In this document: positions 17,627-29,464 of the stretch, one piece after another
Layout of the letters: every line of letters starts with the position of its first letter
Numbering within the stretch: position 1 is the stretch's first letter
Assembly: GCA_029266415.1 (NCBI GenBank)
Contig: JAQSWW010000024.1
Coordinates: 1-41,996 of the forward strand
Reading direction: 5' to 3'
DNA: 41,996 nucleotides
Origin: Actinomycetospora sp.
Lineage (GTDB): Bacteria; Actinomycetota; Actinomycetes; Mycobacteriales; Pseudonocardiaceae
Program-made: the position numbers and the translations under genes
The notes under the pieces: generated by a model
Databases searched by the model: none
What the model was told of the DNA's origin: nothing
Seen by the model: only the letters and a program-made list of their open reading frames with translations

Positions 17627-18205
17627 ATGACCGATGCAGGGAACGATCTCGAGGGTCTCGTGGCCGCCGCCAACGACGGCGACCGCTCGGCACTCAACCG
17701 CGTTCTCGCGATCATCCGACCGTTGGTCGTGCGGTACTGCCGTGCGCGCATCGGTCGGCACGAACGGTCATCGGTCTCGGCCGACGACGTGGCCCAGGAG
17801 GTGTGTCTCGCCGTGCTGACAGCGCTGCCGGGATACCGCGACCAGGGCCGCCCGTTCCTCGCGTTCGTGTACGGCATCGCGGCCCACAAGGTCGTCGACG
17901 CCCACCGCTCGGTGGCTCGCAGCCGGTCCGAGCCCGTGGAGGAGCTCCCCGAGGAGCTCGACCCCCGGGACGGACCCGAGCAGCGGGCACTGAACGGAGC
18001 GCTGTCGGTCCAGATGGGTCAACTTCTCGACACGCTGCCCCCCAAACAGAGGGAAATCCTGGTGCTGCGTGTCGTCGTTGGATTGTCGGCGGAGGAGACA
18101 GCGGAAGCGGTCGAGTCCACCCCCGGTGCGGTGCGGGTGGCTCAGCACCGGGCCCTGTCCAAGCTGCGGACCGCGGTGTCCGCGATCTCGGAAGAGGTGA
18201 GTTGA
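17627..18205 (+). CDS. sigD: RNA polymerase sigma factor SigD (ECF type)
   Basis: A 192-residue group 4 sigma factor. Region 2 spans ~40-105 (SADDVAQEVCLAVLTALPGYRDQGRPFLAFVYGIA region, which contacts the -10 element and core enzyme), and region 4 spans ~130-185 (LPPKQREILVLRVVVGLSAEETA, then a helix-turn-helix ending VRVAQHRALSKLR). It matches mycobacterial SigD closely, including the phrase VVGLSAEETAEAV. The next gene is its membrane anti-sigma factor. ATG 17627 is chosen by alignment with SigD; an in-frame ATG at 17579 would add 16 residues. In mycobacteria SigD controls stationary-phase and starvation genes. Confidence 0.92.
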   Translation: MTDAGNDLEGLVAAANDGDRSALNRVLAIIRPLVVRYCRARIGRHERSSVSADDVAQEVCLAVLTALPGYRDQGRPFLAFVYGIAAHKVVDAHRSVARSRSEPVEELPEELDPRDGPEQRALNGALSVQMGQLLDTLPPKQREILVLRVVVGLSAEETAEAVESTPGAVRVAQHRALSKLRTAVSAISEEVS

Positions 18206-21224
<3,019 letters not shown>

Positions 21225-21242
21225 CCAGGGGAGGGCCTCCGC

Positions 21243-22379
21243 GTGCGCGAGCAGGTCGAGATCGGCCGGGGCCGCAGCGCCCAGCGCAGCTACGTCTTCG
21301 ACGACCTCGACATCGTGCCGTCGCGGCGCACGCGCTCGTCGTCGGCGGTGTCGACGGCGTGGCAGCTCGACGCCTACCGCTTCGAGCTGCCCCTGCTGAC
21401 CCACCCCACCGACGCCGTGGTCAGCCCGGTGACGGCGGCGCGCGTCGGCGAGCTGGGCGGCCTGGGCGTGCTCAACGCCGAGGGCCTGTGGGCGCGGCAC
21501 GCCGAGGCGGAGAAGGCGCTGGCCGAGGTCGCGGCGCGCGCGGTGGTCGACCCCGCCGACGCCGTCGCCGAGCTGCAGCGCCTGCACGCCGCGCCCGTGC
21601 AGCCGGCGCTGCTCACCGAGGCGCTCGAGCGCGTGCGCGCGGCCGGTGCCACCGTCGCCGCCCGCGTCAGCCCGCAGCACGCGCGCGAGCTGACGCCCAC
21701 CCTGCTCGCGGCGGGTGTCGAGGTGCTGATCGTCCAGGGCACGATCATCTCGGCCGAGCACGTCTCGGGAGACACCGCCGAGGCCGAGGGCCCGCTCGAC
21801 CTCGAGGACTTCATCGACGGCCTCGACATCCCCGTCGTCGCGGGCGGTGTCGGCGACTACCGCACGGCGATGCACCTCATGCGCACCGGCGCCGCGGGCG
21901 TCATCGTCGGCTACGGGCAGGCCGCGTCCACCTCCACCGACGCGGTGCTGGGCATCGGGGTCCCGATGGCCACCGCGCTGGCCGACGCGGCCGCGGCGCG
22001 ACGCGACTACCTCGACGAGACCGGCGGGCGCTACGTCCACGTCGTCGCCGACGGCGGGATGGACACCTCGGGCGACATCGCCAAGGCCATCGCCTGCGGC
22101 GCCGACGCGGTGATGCTGGGCGAGCAGCTCGCGGCGGTGGACGAGGCCCCGGGCGGCGGCTGGTACTGGACCGCGTCGGCGGCGCACCCGTCCCTGCCCC
22201 GCAGCGGCATCACGCGCGTGCCCACCGCCGCGCCCGACCTCGGCGCGGTGCTCACCGGACCGGCGCGCTCCGGGGCCGGCACGGCGAACCTCTTCGGGGC
22301 GCTGCGCCGCGCCATGGCCAAGACGGGCTACTCCGACCTCAAGGAGTTCCAACGCGTGGGCCTGTCCGTCCGCCGCTGA
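21243..22379 (+). CDS. guaB3: GuaB3 family IMP dehydrogenase-related protein
   Basis: A 378-residue TIM-barrel protein without CBS domains, following guaB by 18 nt with an AGGGGAGGG site before the GTG. The family signatures are RSAQRSYVFDDLDIVPSRRTR at the start (substituted here only in flanking residues), VHVVADGGMDTSGDIAKAIACGADAVMLG and the end DLKEFQRVGLSVR. At the position of the IMPDH catalytic loop (GPGSICTT in GuaB) it reads GQAASTST: no Cys. It is therefore unlikely to use the covalent IMPDH mechanism. Possible roles are purine-nucleotide binding or regulation of GuaB; neither is shown. Confidence 0.93.
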   Translation: MREQVEIGRGRSAQRSYVFDDLDIVPSRRTRSSSAVSTAWQLDAYRFELPLLTHPTDAVVSPVTAARVGELGGLGVLNAEGLWARHAEAEKALAEVAARAVVDPADAVAELQRLHAAPVQPALLTEALERVRAAGATVAARVSPQHARELTPTLLAAGVEVLIVQGTIISAEHVSGDTAEAEGPLDLEDFIDGLDIPVVAGGVGDYRTAMHLMRTGAAGVIVGYGQAASTSTDAVLGIGVPMATALADAAAARRDYLDETGGRYVHVVADGGMDTSGDIAKAIACGADAVMLGEQLAAVDEAPGGGWYWTASAAHPSLPRSGITRVPTAAPDLGAVLTGPARSGAGTANLFGALRRAMAKTGYSDLKEFQRVGLSVRR

Positions 22380-22384
22380 TCCGC

Positions 22385-22406
22385 ACCTCGCGGCGTCGCC
22401 GCAGGT
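22385..22406 (+). terminator. Possible weak terminator after guaB3
   Basis: ACCTCGCGGC and GCCGCAGGT pair with one bulged base around a 3 nt loop, just after the guaB3 stop. No U-tract. Confidence 0.35.
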
Positions 22407-22484
22407 CGGGCACGCTGCGCGATCGTCCGGTGCCCCACGGAAGTGGCCCTGGACAGGGTCGTCCGGGTGCGCTCTGGTCGGGGC

Positions 22485-25250
22485 ATGACCACCCGCCGCG
22501 AGCCGCAACGGGTGCGGCGCGCGCCCGCCGCGCCGGCGTTCGTCGGGCGGCGGGACGCGCTCGCGGTGGTCGACGAGGCGTGGGCGCAGGCGCGGGCGGG
22601 CGAGCCGCGCATCGTGTGGGTCGAGGGCGAGGCGGGGACCGGCAAGACCGCGTTCCTCACCCGCGCCACCGCGGACCGGCGCGCGGCGGCGGTGCTGTCG
22701 GCCACCGGGGACGCGGGCGAGGCGGGCCTCGCGCACGGGCTGCTCGACCAGCTCGTCACCGACCTGCCGCGCGAGCTCGTCGAGCGCCACGCCCTCCTGC
22801 GCCCGGACCGGGACCCGCGCGCGGACCCCCTCGCCGTCGGCGCGGACCTGCTCGCGGCGCTCGGCGGGGTCCCCGGGGAGGACCCGGTGCTGGTGGTGCT
22901 CGACGACGTCCAGTGGGCGGACCCGACCTCGGTGCGGGTGCTCGTGTTCGCACTGCGCCGGCTGCGCCACGACCGGGTCCTCGTGCTCGCCGGCGTCCGG
23001 ACGCCGGGGCCCGACGAGCCCGCGGGCGACGCGTGGTGGGAGCGGCTGCCCGCGACGTCGCGGGCGGTGCGCCGGGTGCGCCTCGAGGGCCTGGACCCCG
23101 CCGAGCTCTCCGAGCTCGCGGCCGCGCTCGGCCGCCCGCTGGGCTCCACCGGCGCCGCCGACCGGCTCTGGCGCCACACCCGCGGCCACCCCCTGCACGC
23201 GCGGACCCTCATCGAGGAGCTGCCGCCCGAGGTACTCGCGGGCACCGCCGACACCCTGCCCGCCCCGCGCAGCCTGCCGTCGGTGGTGCTCGTGCGGCTG
23301 GCGCGGGCCGCGGCGGCGACCGAGGCGCTGGTCGTGGCGGTCTCGGTGCTGGGGGAGAGCGCCCCGTTGGCGCTCGCCGCCGCCGTCGCCGGGCTCGACG
23401 ACACCGCCGGCGCGCTCGACGAGGCGGTCGGGCTGGGGCTGCTCGAGGAACGTCCCGGCGGGCCACCGGTCCGGGTCGGCTTCGTGCACCCGCTGGTCCG
23501 CGCCGCGGTGCGCGGGGACCTGCCGCCCGCCCGCCGTCGCGCCCTGCACGCCGCGGCCGCCGGCCTGCTCACGGGACGCGCGGCCCTCGACCACCGGGTC
23601 GCCGCCGCCGCGGGCCCGGACGCCGCGCTCGCGGACGCGCTCGAGGAGCTGGTGTCGGCGCCGGGCGCGGCGGTCACGGGCACCGAGGCCGCCGACCTCC
23701 TGCACGCCGCCGCGGACCTCAGCACCGTCCCCGGCGAGCGCGAGCGGCGGATGCTCGCGGCGGCGTCACGGCTGCTCGCCGAGGGTGAGGTCGCCCGCGC
23801 GGTGGCGCTCGAGCCGGCGGTGGAGGCCTGCACGCCCGGACCGTGGCGCACCGCGGTCCTCGGTCAGCTCGCGGTGCTCTCCGGGCGCTTCGGCGTCGCG
23901 CGCGAGCGGCTCGAGGCCGCCGTGGCGACGGCCCCCGAAGGGTCGGGGGAGGACCGGCCGGGCGACCGGGCGCGGGCGGGTGCGGCGGCGCACCTCGCGG
24001 TCCTGCACCTGCTGCAGGGCGACCCGGCGGCGGCGGTGGCCACGGCCGGCGCCGCGCTCGGTGCCGGCGCGCGCGGCGACGACGTGCGCCTGCCCGGCGG
24101 GCTCGCGCTGGTGCTCGGGCTCGCGGTCGGCGGCCACGGCGATCAGGCCCACGCGGTGCTCGACCGGGCGACGGTGGCCGAACGGCCGCCGCCGGTGGAC
24201 GCCCTGGTCCTGCGCGGGGTGCTCGCCACCCTCGCCGGCGACGACCCGGCCGCCGCCGCGGACCTCGACGAGGCCGTCCGCCGCGCCCGCGCCGGCGAGC
24301 CCGTCCGCGGCCTGGCACTCGCGCTCGCCTTCCGCCCGGCGGTGCAGGACCGCGTCGGGCGCCCCGACGGCGTCCTCGAGGGGTTCGAGCTGGCCACCTC
24401 GCACGCCCGCGACGGCGGGACCGCACTGCCCGGCGCCCTCGCCCACGCGTTCGCGGCCGAGGCACTGGCCGTCCGGGGCCGCGGCGACGAGGCGCGGGCG
24501 CACCTCGACGCGGCGGCGGGGCTCGGGCCGCGGTGGTGGGGCCGGGACGTGTGCACGGCGATCGCGGGGGCCGTGCTCGCCACGGTCGAGGACGACCCCG
24601 AGGGCGTCCTGCGCGCCCTCGCCCCGGCGTGCGTGCCCGGGGTCCGGGCGCTCACCGACGGCCTCGGGATGCTCGCGCCGCGGGTGCTGGAGGCCGAGGC
24701 GTTGCTCGACCTCGGGCGGCTCGACGAGGCCGCCGCCGCCGTCGCGGAGCTCGCCGCCCGGGCCCGCGGCCGCCACGTGGCCGACGCCGCACGGCTGCGC
24801 GTGCGCCTCGCCGCCGCCGCGGGCGGGCCGGTGCCGCGCTCGGTCGCCGAGGCCGGGGTGATCGACCCGGACGCCCCGCACGCGACCGCGCGGCTGGAGG
24901 CGGAGATCGGGCGCGGGCTCCTGGCCGCCGGCGAGCGCCGCGCCGGGCTCGACCTCCTGCGCGGCGCCCGCGACGTCCTCGCGCGCCTCGGCGCGGTGCC
25001 GTGGTGCCGGTCCTGCGAGGAGCTCCTGCACGGCGCCGGGCTGACGCCGGCCGGGACGCACGAGGCCCTGGGCCTCACGTCGCACGAGGAGGCCGTCGTC
25101 GCCCTCGTCGCGCGCGGCCTGACCAACCGCGAGGTCGGGCGCGACCTCTACATCACCCCGCGCACGGTCGCCTACCACCTCAGCAACGTCTACGCGAAGC
25201 TCGGCGTGACCTCCCGCCGGGAGCTGCGTGGTCTCGTCGCCCCGTCCTGA
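22485..25250 (+). CDS. Large ATPase-LuxR (LAL-type) transcriptional regulator
   Basis: A 921-residue regulator. A short basic leader is followed by FVGRRDALAVVDEAW, the usual entry to an AAA ATPase domain; Walker A GEAGTGKT is at ~48-55 and Walker B VLVVLDDVQWAD at ~136-146. Residues ~300-850 are Ala-rich helical repeats, probably TPR-like, for ligand or protein sensing. The C-terminal LuxR HTH (~862-921) reads LTSHEEAVVALVARGLTNREVGRDLYITPRTVAYHLSNVYAKLGV. The stop lies 84 nt before a coupled set of genes ending in the CYP102-type P450, which is the likely target. The inducer is unknown. It is the first gene of the block that separates guaB3 from guaA. Confidence 0.88.
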   Translation: MTTRREPQRVRRAPAAPAFVGRRDALAVVDEAWAQARAGEPRIVWVEGEAGTGKTAFLTRATADRRAAAVLSATGDAGEAGLAHGLLDQLVTDLPRELVERHALLRPDRDPRADPLAVGADLLAALGGVPGEDPVLVVLDDVQWADPTSVRVLVFALRRLRHDRVLVLAGVRTPGPDEPAGDAWWERLPATSRAVRRVRLEGLDPAELSELAAALGRPLGSTGAADRLWRHTRGHPLHARTLIEELPPEVLAGTADTLPAPRSLPSVVLVRLARAAAATEALVVAVSVLGESAPLALAAAVAGLDDTAGALDEAVGLGLLEERPGGPPVRVGFVHPLVRAAVRGDLPPARRRALHAAAAGLLTGRAALDHRVAAAAGPDAALADALEELVSAPGAAVTGTEAADLLHAAADLSTVPGERERRMLAAASRLLAEGEVARAVALEPAVEACTPGPWRTAVLGQLAVLSGRFGVARERLEAAVATAPEGSGEDRPGDRARAGAAAHLAVLHLLQGDPAAAVATAGAALGAGARGDDVRLPGGLALVLGLAVGGHGDQAHAVLDRATVAERPPPVDALVLRGVLATLAGDDPAAAADLDEAVRRARAGEPVRGLALALAFRPAVQDRVGRPDGVLEGFELATSHARDGGTALPGALAHAFAAEALAVRGRGDEARAHLDAAAGLGPRWWGRDVCTAIAGAVLATVEDDPEGVLRALAPACVPGVRALTDGLGMLAPRVLEAEALLDLGRLDEAAAAVAELAARARGRHVADAARLRVRLAAAAGGPVPRSVAEAGVIDPDAPHATARLEAEIGRGLLAAGERRAGLDLLRGARDVLARLGAVPWCRSCEELLHGAGLTPAGTHEALGLTSHEEAVVALVARGLTNREVGRDLYITPRTVAYHLSNVYAKLGVTSRRELRGLVAPS

Positions 25251-25319
25251 CTGGAAGGTCGACTGGAACCTCCGGCCGGGGCGCACGACCCCTCCGGCGC
25301 ACCACGCTCGACGGTGCGC
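25249..25319 (+). promoter_or_regulatory. Direct repeats and hairpin before the small-protein/P450 operon
   Basis: GACTGGAA occurs at 25249-25256 and again at 25261-25268, 12 nt apart, just over one helical turn. A 7 bp hairpin GCGCACC/GGTGCGC follows at 25297-25319, right before the GGAGGAGG site of the next gene. The repeats are candidates for the LuxR-type regulator's site and the hairpin for an attenuator or translational control. All of this is inference from position. Confidence 0.35.
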
Positions 25320-25334
25320 GCGGAGGAGGTCGCC

Positions 25335-25496
25335 ATGCACCTGACGGTCGACCTCCTGCGCGCCCCCGACGGGCGTCTGGAGGGCACCGTGATCACCGAG
25401 TTCGGGGAGCAGGCGTTCTCCGGCACCCTCGACCTGCTGCGCATCCTCGAGGACCTCCAGCCCGAGCGTTCGGCCGACGAGCGGCGGCCCGGATGA
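25335..25496 (+). CDS. Small protein (53 residues) upstream of membrane protein and CYP102
   Basis: Begins at ATG 25335, 6 nt after a near-perfect GGAGGAGGT ribosome-binding site, stronger than those of most genes here. The sequence has a strand-rich start (MHLTVDLLRAPDGRLEGTVI), then FGEQAFSGTLDLLRILEDLQ, probably a small beta-sheet with a helix, and a charged tail. No transmembrane helix or Cys. The stop overlaps the next ATG (ATGA). I do not recognise the family. Tight coupling to the membrane protein and P450 suggests a shared job. Confidence 0.65.
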   Translation: MHLTVDLLRAPDGRLEGTVITEFGEQAFSGTLDLLRILEDLQPERSADERRPG

Positions 25497-26194
25497 CGCC
25501 GGCGTCGCCGCGGCTCGCCGCCACCTCGGGCATCGTCTTCGCGGTCCTGTTCACCGCGGCGCTCGTCACCGTCAACGGGGTACCGCACCTCGCCGACCCG
25601 GTCGCGGAGTTCGGCGCGTTCTACGGCGGCGCGGGCGACACCCTGGTCACCGCCGTCGCGATCTACCTCGTCCCCCTGGCCGGCATTGCGTTCCTCTGGT
25701 TCGTCGTCGCGATGCGCTCGGTGCTCGACACGCTGGGCCCGGCGCCGTCGGCGATGGCGCACGGGCTCAACCTGCTGTCGGGGGTGCTGTTCGTCGCGCT
25801 GCTGTTCGCCGGGACGGCCGCGCTCGCGACGCCGGTGCTGCTCACGACGATCGGGGGCGGCGCGCCGCTGGCGCCGGACACCGCGCGGGCGCTGTCCGCG
25901 CTCGGCTACGGCCTGGTCTTCCTGTTCTCGGTGCGCGGCGCCGGCATGTTCGCGCTGACCACGACGACGCTGCTGCGCGGCGCGGGTGTCATGCCCCGCG
26001 GCGCCGCGGTCGTCGGCTACCTGCTCGCGGCGTGGCTGCTCCTCACCGCGACCGACCACCCCGCGAGCCTGCTGGTCCTGCCGGCGTGGGTGCTGCTCGT
26101 CGCGGTCGTCCTCCTGCGCCACGACCGCCGGACGCCGGTGGCCGCACCCCCTGCCGACCCCGCCCCCGCCCTGACCCCGAGGCGCGAGTCATGA
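25493..26194 (+). CDS. Six-helix integral membrane protein
   Basis: A 233-residue hydrophobic protein with about six predicted membrane helices: ~8-27 (SGIVFAVLFTAALVTV), ~50-73 (VTAVAIYLVPLAGIAFLWFVVA), ~88-111, ~135-160, ~168-185 and ~190-210, and a short cytosolic Arg/Pro tail. No transporter signature is visible. It overlaps the 53-residue gene by 4 nt upstream and the CYP102-type gene by 4 nt downstream, so all three are translated as a unit. It might dock the P450 or move its substrate or product; this is inference from the overlap alone. Confidence 0.72.
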   Translation: MTPASPRLAATSGIVFAVLFTAALVTVNGVPHLADPVAEFGAFYGGAGDTLVTAVAIYLVPLAGIAFLWFVVAMRSVLDTLGPAPSAMAHGLNLLSGVLFVALLFAGTAALATPVLLTTIGGGAPLAPDTARALSALGYGLVFLFSVRGAGMFALTTTTLLRGAGVMPRGAAVVGYLLAAWLLLTATDHPASLLVLPAWVLLVAVVLLRHDRRTPVAAPPADPAPALTPRRES

Positions 26195-29100
26195 CCACCC
26201 CAGCCTCGACCACCGCCGGGCGCGCCGCCGCCACGCCCCGGCCGCTCTCCGAGATTCCGGGCCCGAAGCCGCTGCCGGTCGTCGGCAACATGCGTGACGT
26301 CGACACGCACCGTCTGGTCCAGAGCATCATGGAGCTGGCGGACCGGTACGGCCCGATCTTCCAGCTCCACGTCCCGGGCGGGGTCACCTACGTCGTCTCC
26401 GGGCTGGAGATGGTCCAGGACCTCTGCGACGACGCCCGGTTCGACAAGCTCGTCGGCAGGGGCCAGCGCGAGATCCGCAAGACCCACGTGAGCGCGGGCC
26501 TCTTCACCGCCGACACCGACGACCCGCTGTGGAAGTCCGCGCACGACATCCTGCTACCGAGCTTTTCGACCTGGGCGATGAAGGGCTACGTCGACCCGAT
26601 GGTCGACATCGCCCAGCAGCTCATGCTCAAGTGGGAGCGCCTCAACCCCGAGGAGCCCATCGACGTCGCGGGCGACATGACCCGGCTGACGCTCGACACC
26701 ATCGCGCTCTGCGGGTTCGGCTACCGCTTCAACTCCTTCTACCGCGACACCCAGCACCCGTTCGTCCAGGCCATGATCGATTCGCTCGGCGAGAGCCTCC
26801 AGCGCCAGCAGATGCTCCCGATCCAGATCAAGCTCCGCCGTGGCGCCCAGCGTCGGTTCCTGGCGAACGCCAAGTTCATGGACGACACGATCGACGCGAT
26901 CGTCAAGGAGCGACGAGCGTCCGGCGACCCCGGGACCGACCTGCTCGGGCACATGCTGGTGGGCACGGACAAGCAGGGGAACACGCTGCCCGACCACAAC
27001 ATCGTGGCGCAGTGCGGCACGTTCCTCATCGCCGGCCACGAGACCACCAGCGGGCTCCTGTCGTTCGCGATCGTGTACCTGCTCAAGCACCCCGAGGTCG
27101 TGGCGCGCGCGCAGGAGGAGGTCGACCGCGTCCTGGGCACCGACCCGAGCGCCTCGCCGACCGGCGCCCAGATCAACCAGCTCGGCTACGTCCGGCAGAT
27201 CCTCGATGAGACCCTGCGGCTGTGGCCCACCGCGCCCGCGTTCACCCGGCAGGCCAGGACACCGGGCGAGACCGTCGGCGGGTACGGCCCGTTCGACCCG
27301 GGGACGTCGATCGTCGCCCTGACCCCGATGCTGCACCGCCTCCCGGAGGTCTGGGGCTCCGACGCGCGGGAGTTCAACCCGGACCACATGTCCGAGGAGC
27401 GGCGGGACGCGCTGCCCCCCAACGCCTACCGGCCGTTCGGCTCGGGGCAACGGGCGTGCATCGGCCGGCAGTTCGCCCTGCAGGAGGCGACCCTCGTGCT
27501 CGGGATGGTCCTGCAGCGCTTCGAGCTGGTCGACCACGCGAACTACCAGCTGAAGATCAAGGAGACGCTGACCGTGAAGCCGGAGGGCCTCACGATCACC
27601 GTGCGACCCCGGGACGGCCGGACGTGGGGGACCGCGGCCCGGCCCGCCGCCACCGTCCCCGAACCACGGCCGGCGTCCCTGCCGGTGGCCGCGGCCGACC
27701 GCCACGGCACGCCGCTGCTGGTGCTCTTCGGCTCGAACCTCGGCGCCGCCGAGGACCTCGCGACCCGGATCGCGCGTGAGGGCACCGACCGCGGCTACAC
27801 CGCCCGCACCGCCCCGCTCGACGCCGCCGTGGGGGAGCTGCCCGCCGAGGGCGCCGTGGTCGTCGTGACCTCCTCGTACAACGGGGAGCCGCCGGACAAC
27901 GCCGGGCGGTTCTGCGCGTGGCTCGACGGCGCATCGGCGTCGGCGCACGGGGTCCGGTACACCGTCTTCGGGTGCGGCAACCGCGACTGGGCCGCCACGT
28001 ACCAGGCCGTGCCGACGCGGGTCGACGCCGGGCTCGAGGCCCGGGGCGGCACGCGCGTGTACCCCCGCGGCGAGGGTGACGCCCGCGGCGACTTCGACGC
28101 GCAGTTCGAGGCGTGGGACGGCGGGCTGTGGGACGCGCTCGGGGCCGCGCTGGGGCTCGACGCCACCGCGACGACGGCGACCGACGGCGGCCCGCGCCTG
28201 GCCGTGGTGCTCGAGCAGCGCCGCACCGCCAGCCCCGTGCTGCAGTCCTACCGCGCCCAGGCGGCGACCGTCCGGGTCAACCGCGAGCTCACCGCGCGGG
28301 CCGGGACCCCGGGCGGGCGCTCGGTGCGTCACCTCGAGGTCGCGCTGCCCACCGGGGCGACCTACGGGACCGGTGACCACCTCGGGGTCCTGCCGCGCAA
28401 CCCGATCGAGCTGGTCCAGCGCGTGATCGCCCGCTTCGGGCTCGACGGGGGCCAGTACGTGACGCTGACCGCCGCCGGCAGCGCGCCGACCCACCTGCCG
28501 GTCGGCGAGCCCTACCCGCTGCTCGCGATCCTCGCCGGGTGCGTCGAGCTGCAGGACGTCGCGGGCCGCGGCGGGCTGGCGGCGATGGCGGCGGCGATGC
28601 CCGGGGGCCCGGCGCGCGACGAGCTCGCGGCCCTCGCCGGCTCCGACGACGGGGCGAAGGCGCGCTACCGGGAGCAGATCGCGAAGCCCCGGCGCACCCT
28701 GCTCGAGCTGCTCGAGGCGCACCCCGACTGCGAGCTGCCGTTCGCGGCGTTCCTCGACCTGCTGCCCCCGCTGCGCCCGCGGTTCTACTCGATCTCGTCC
28801 TCGCCGCAGACCTCGTCGGCGGTGGCGTTGACCGTCGGCGTGCTCGAGGGACCGGCACGGGCCGGCGACGGCTCGACCTACCGGGGCGTCTGCTCGGCCC
28901 ACCTGGCCGGGGTGCCGGAGGGCGGCACGGTGTTCACGTTCGTGCGCAGCCCCAGCATCGCCTTCCGTCCGCCGGAGAACCCGCACGTGCCGATGATCAT
29001 GGTCGGGGCGGGGACGGGCATGGCGCCGTTCCGCGGGTTCCTGCAGGAGCGCGAGTCGTTGCGCGCCCGCGGGGTGCCGATCGCCCGGTCCCTGCTGTTC

Positions 29101-29460
29101 TTCGGCTGCCGCGACCCCGAGGACGACCTGCTCTACGCCGACGAGCTGGCGGCGTTCGACAAGGCCGGGGTGGCCACGCTGTTGCCGGCGTACTCCCGGG
29201 TTCCCGGGTACGCGTTCCGCTACGTCCAGCACGCGCTCGAGGGCGCGGCCGACGAGGTGTGGGCGGCGATGCAGCAGGACGCCGTCGTCTACGTGTGCGG
29301 CAACGCCTCGACCATGGCGCCGGGCGTGCGCGCGGCCCTGGTGGCGGTGTTCCGGGCGAAGACCGGCGCCGGCGCGTCCGACGGGGAGGCGTGGCTCGCG
29401 GGCCTGCGCGCGTCGCACCGCTACCTCGAGGACATCTGGGGCGAGACCGCGGTGGTGTGA
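26191..29460 (+). CDS. Self-sufficient cytochrome P450-NADPH reductase fusion (CYP102 type)
   Basis: A 1089-residue fusion with the order of P450 BM3. Heme domain ~1-480: I-helix AGHETTSG, K-helix DETLRLWP, heme loop FGSGQRACIGRQ with Cys423. FMN domain ~505-655: LLVLFGSNLGAAEDLA, SSYNGEPPDNA, FGCGNRDWAATYQ. FAD/NADPH domain ~690-1089: GDHLGVLPRN, RFYSISSSPQ, GTGMAPFRGF, FFGCRDPEDD, YVCGN. Typical substrates are fatty acids. The residues at BM3 Arg47 and Tyr51, which hold the fatty-acid carboxylate, are Gly64 and Val68 here, while Phe87 is kept (Phe105), so substrate choice may differ. It is coupled to the membrane-protein gene and probably driven by the upstream LuxR-type regulator. Confidence 0.95.
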   Translation: MTTPASTTAGRAAATPRPLSEIPGPKPLPVVGNMRDVDTHRLVQSIMELADRYGPIFQLHVPGGVTYVVSGLEMVQDLCDDARFDKLVGRGQREIRKTHVSAGLFTADTDDPLWKSAHDILLPSFSTWAMKGYVDPMVDIAQQLMLKWERLNPEEPIDVAGDMTRLTLDTIALCGFGYRFNSFYRDTQHPFVQAMIDSLGESLQRQQMLPIQIKLRRGAQRRFLANAKFMDDTIDAIVKERRASGDPGTDLLGHMLVGTDKQGNTLPDHNIVAQCGTFLIAGHETTSGLLSFAIVYLLKHPEVVARAQEEVDRVLGTDPSASPTGAQINQLGYVRQILDETLRLWPTAPAFTRQARTPGETVGGYGPFDPGTSIVALTPMLHRLPEVWGSDAREFNPDHMSEERRDALPPNAYRPFGSGQRACIGRQFALQEATLVLGMVLQRFELVDHANYQLKIKETLTVKPEGLTITVRPRDGRTWGTAARPAATVPEPRPASLPVAAADRHGTPLLVLFGSNLGAAEDLATRIAREGTDRGYTARTAPLDAAVGELPAEGAVVVVTSSYNGEPPDNAGRFCAWLDGASASAHGVRYTVFGCGNRDWAATYQAVPTRVDAGLEARGGTRVYPRGEGDARGDFDAQFEAWDGGLWDALGAALGLDATATTATDGGPRLAVVLEQRRTASPVLQSYRAQAATVRVNRELTARAGTPGGRSVRHLEVALPTGATYGTGDHLGVLPRNPIELVQRVIARFGLDGGQYVTLTAAGSAPTHLPVGEPYPLLAILAGCVELQDVAGRGGLAAMAAAMPGGPARDELAALAGSDDGAKARYREQIAKPRRTLLELLEAHPDCELPFAAFLDLLPPLRPRFYSISSSPQTSSAVALTVGVLEGPARAGDGSTYRGVCSAHLAGVPEGGTVFTFVRSPSIAFRPPENPHVPMIMVGAGTGMAPFRGFLQERESLRARGVPIARSLLFFGCRDPEDDLLYADELAAFDKAGVATLLPAYSRVPGYAFRYVQHALEGAADEVWAAMQQDAVVYVCGNASTMAPGVRAALVAVFRAKTGAGASDGEAWLAGLRASHRYLEDIWGETAVV

Positions 29461-29464
29461 GCGG

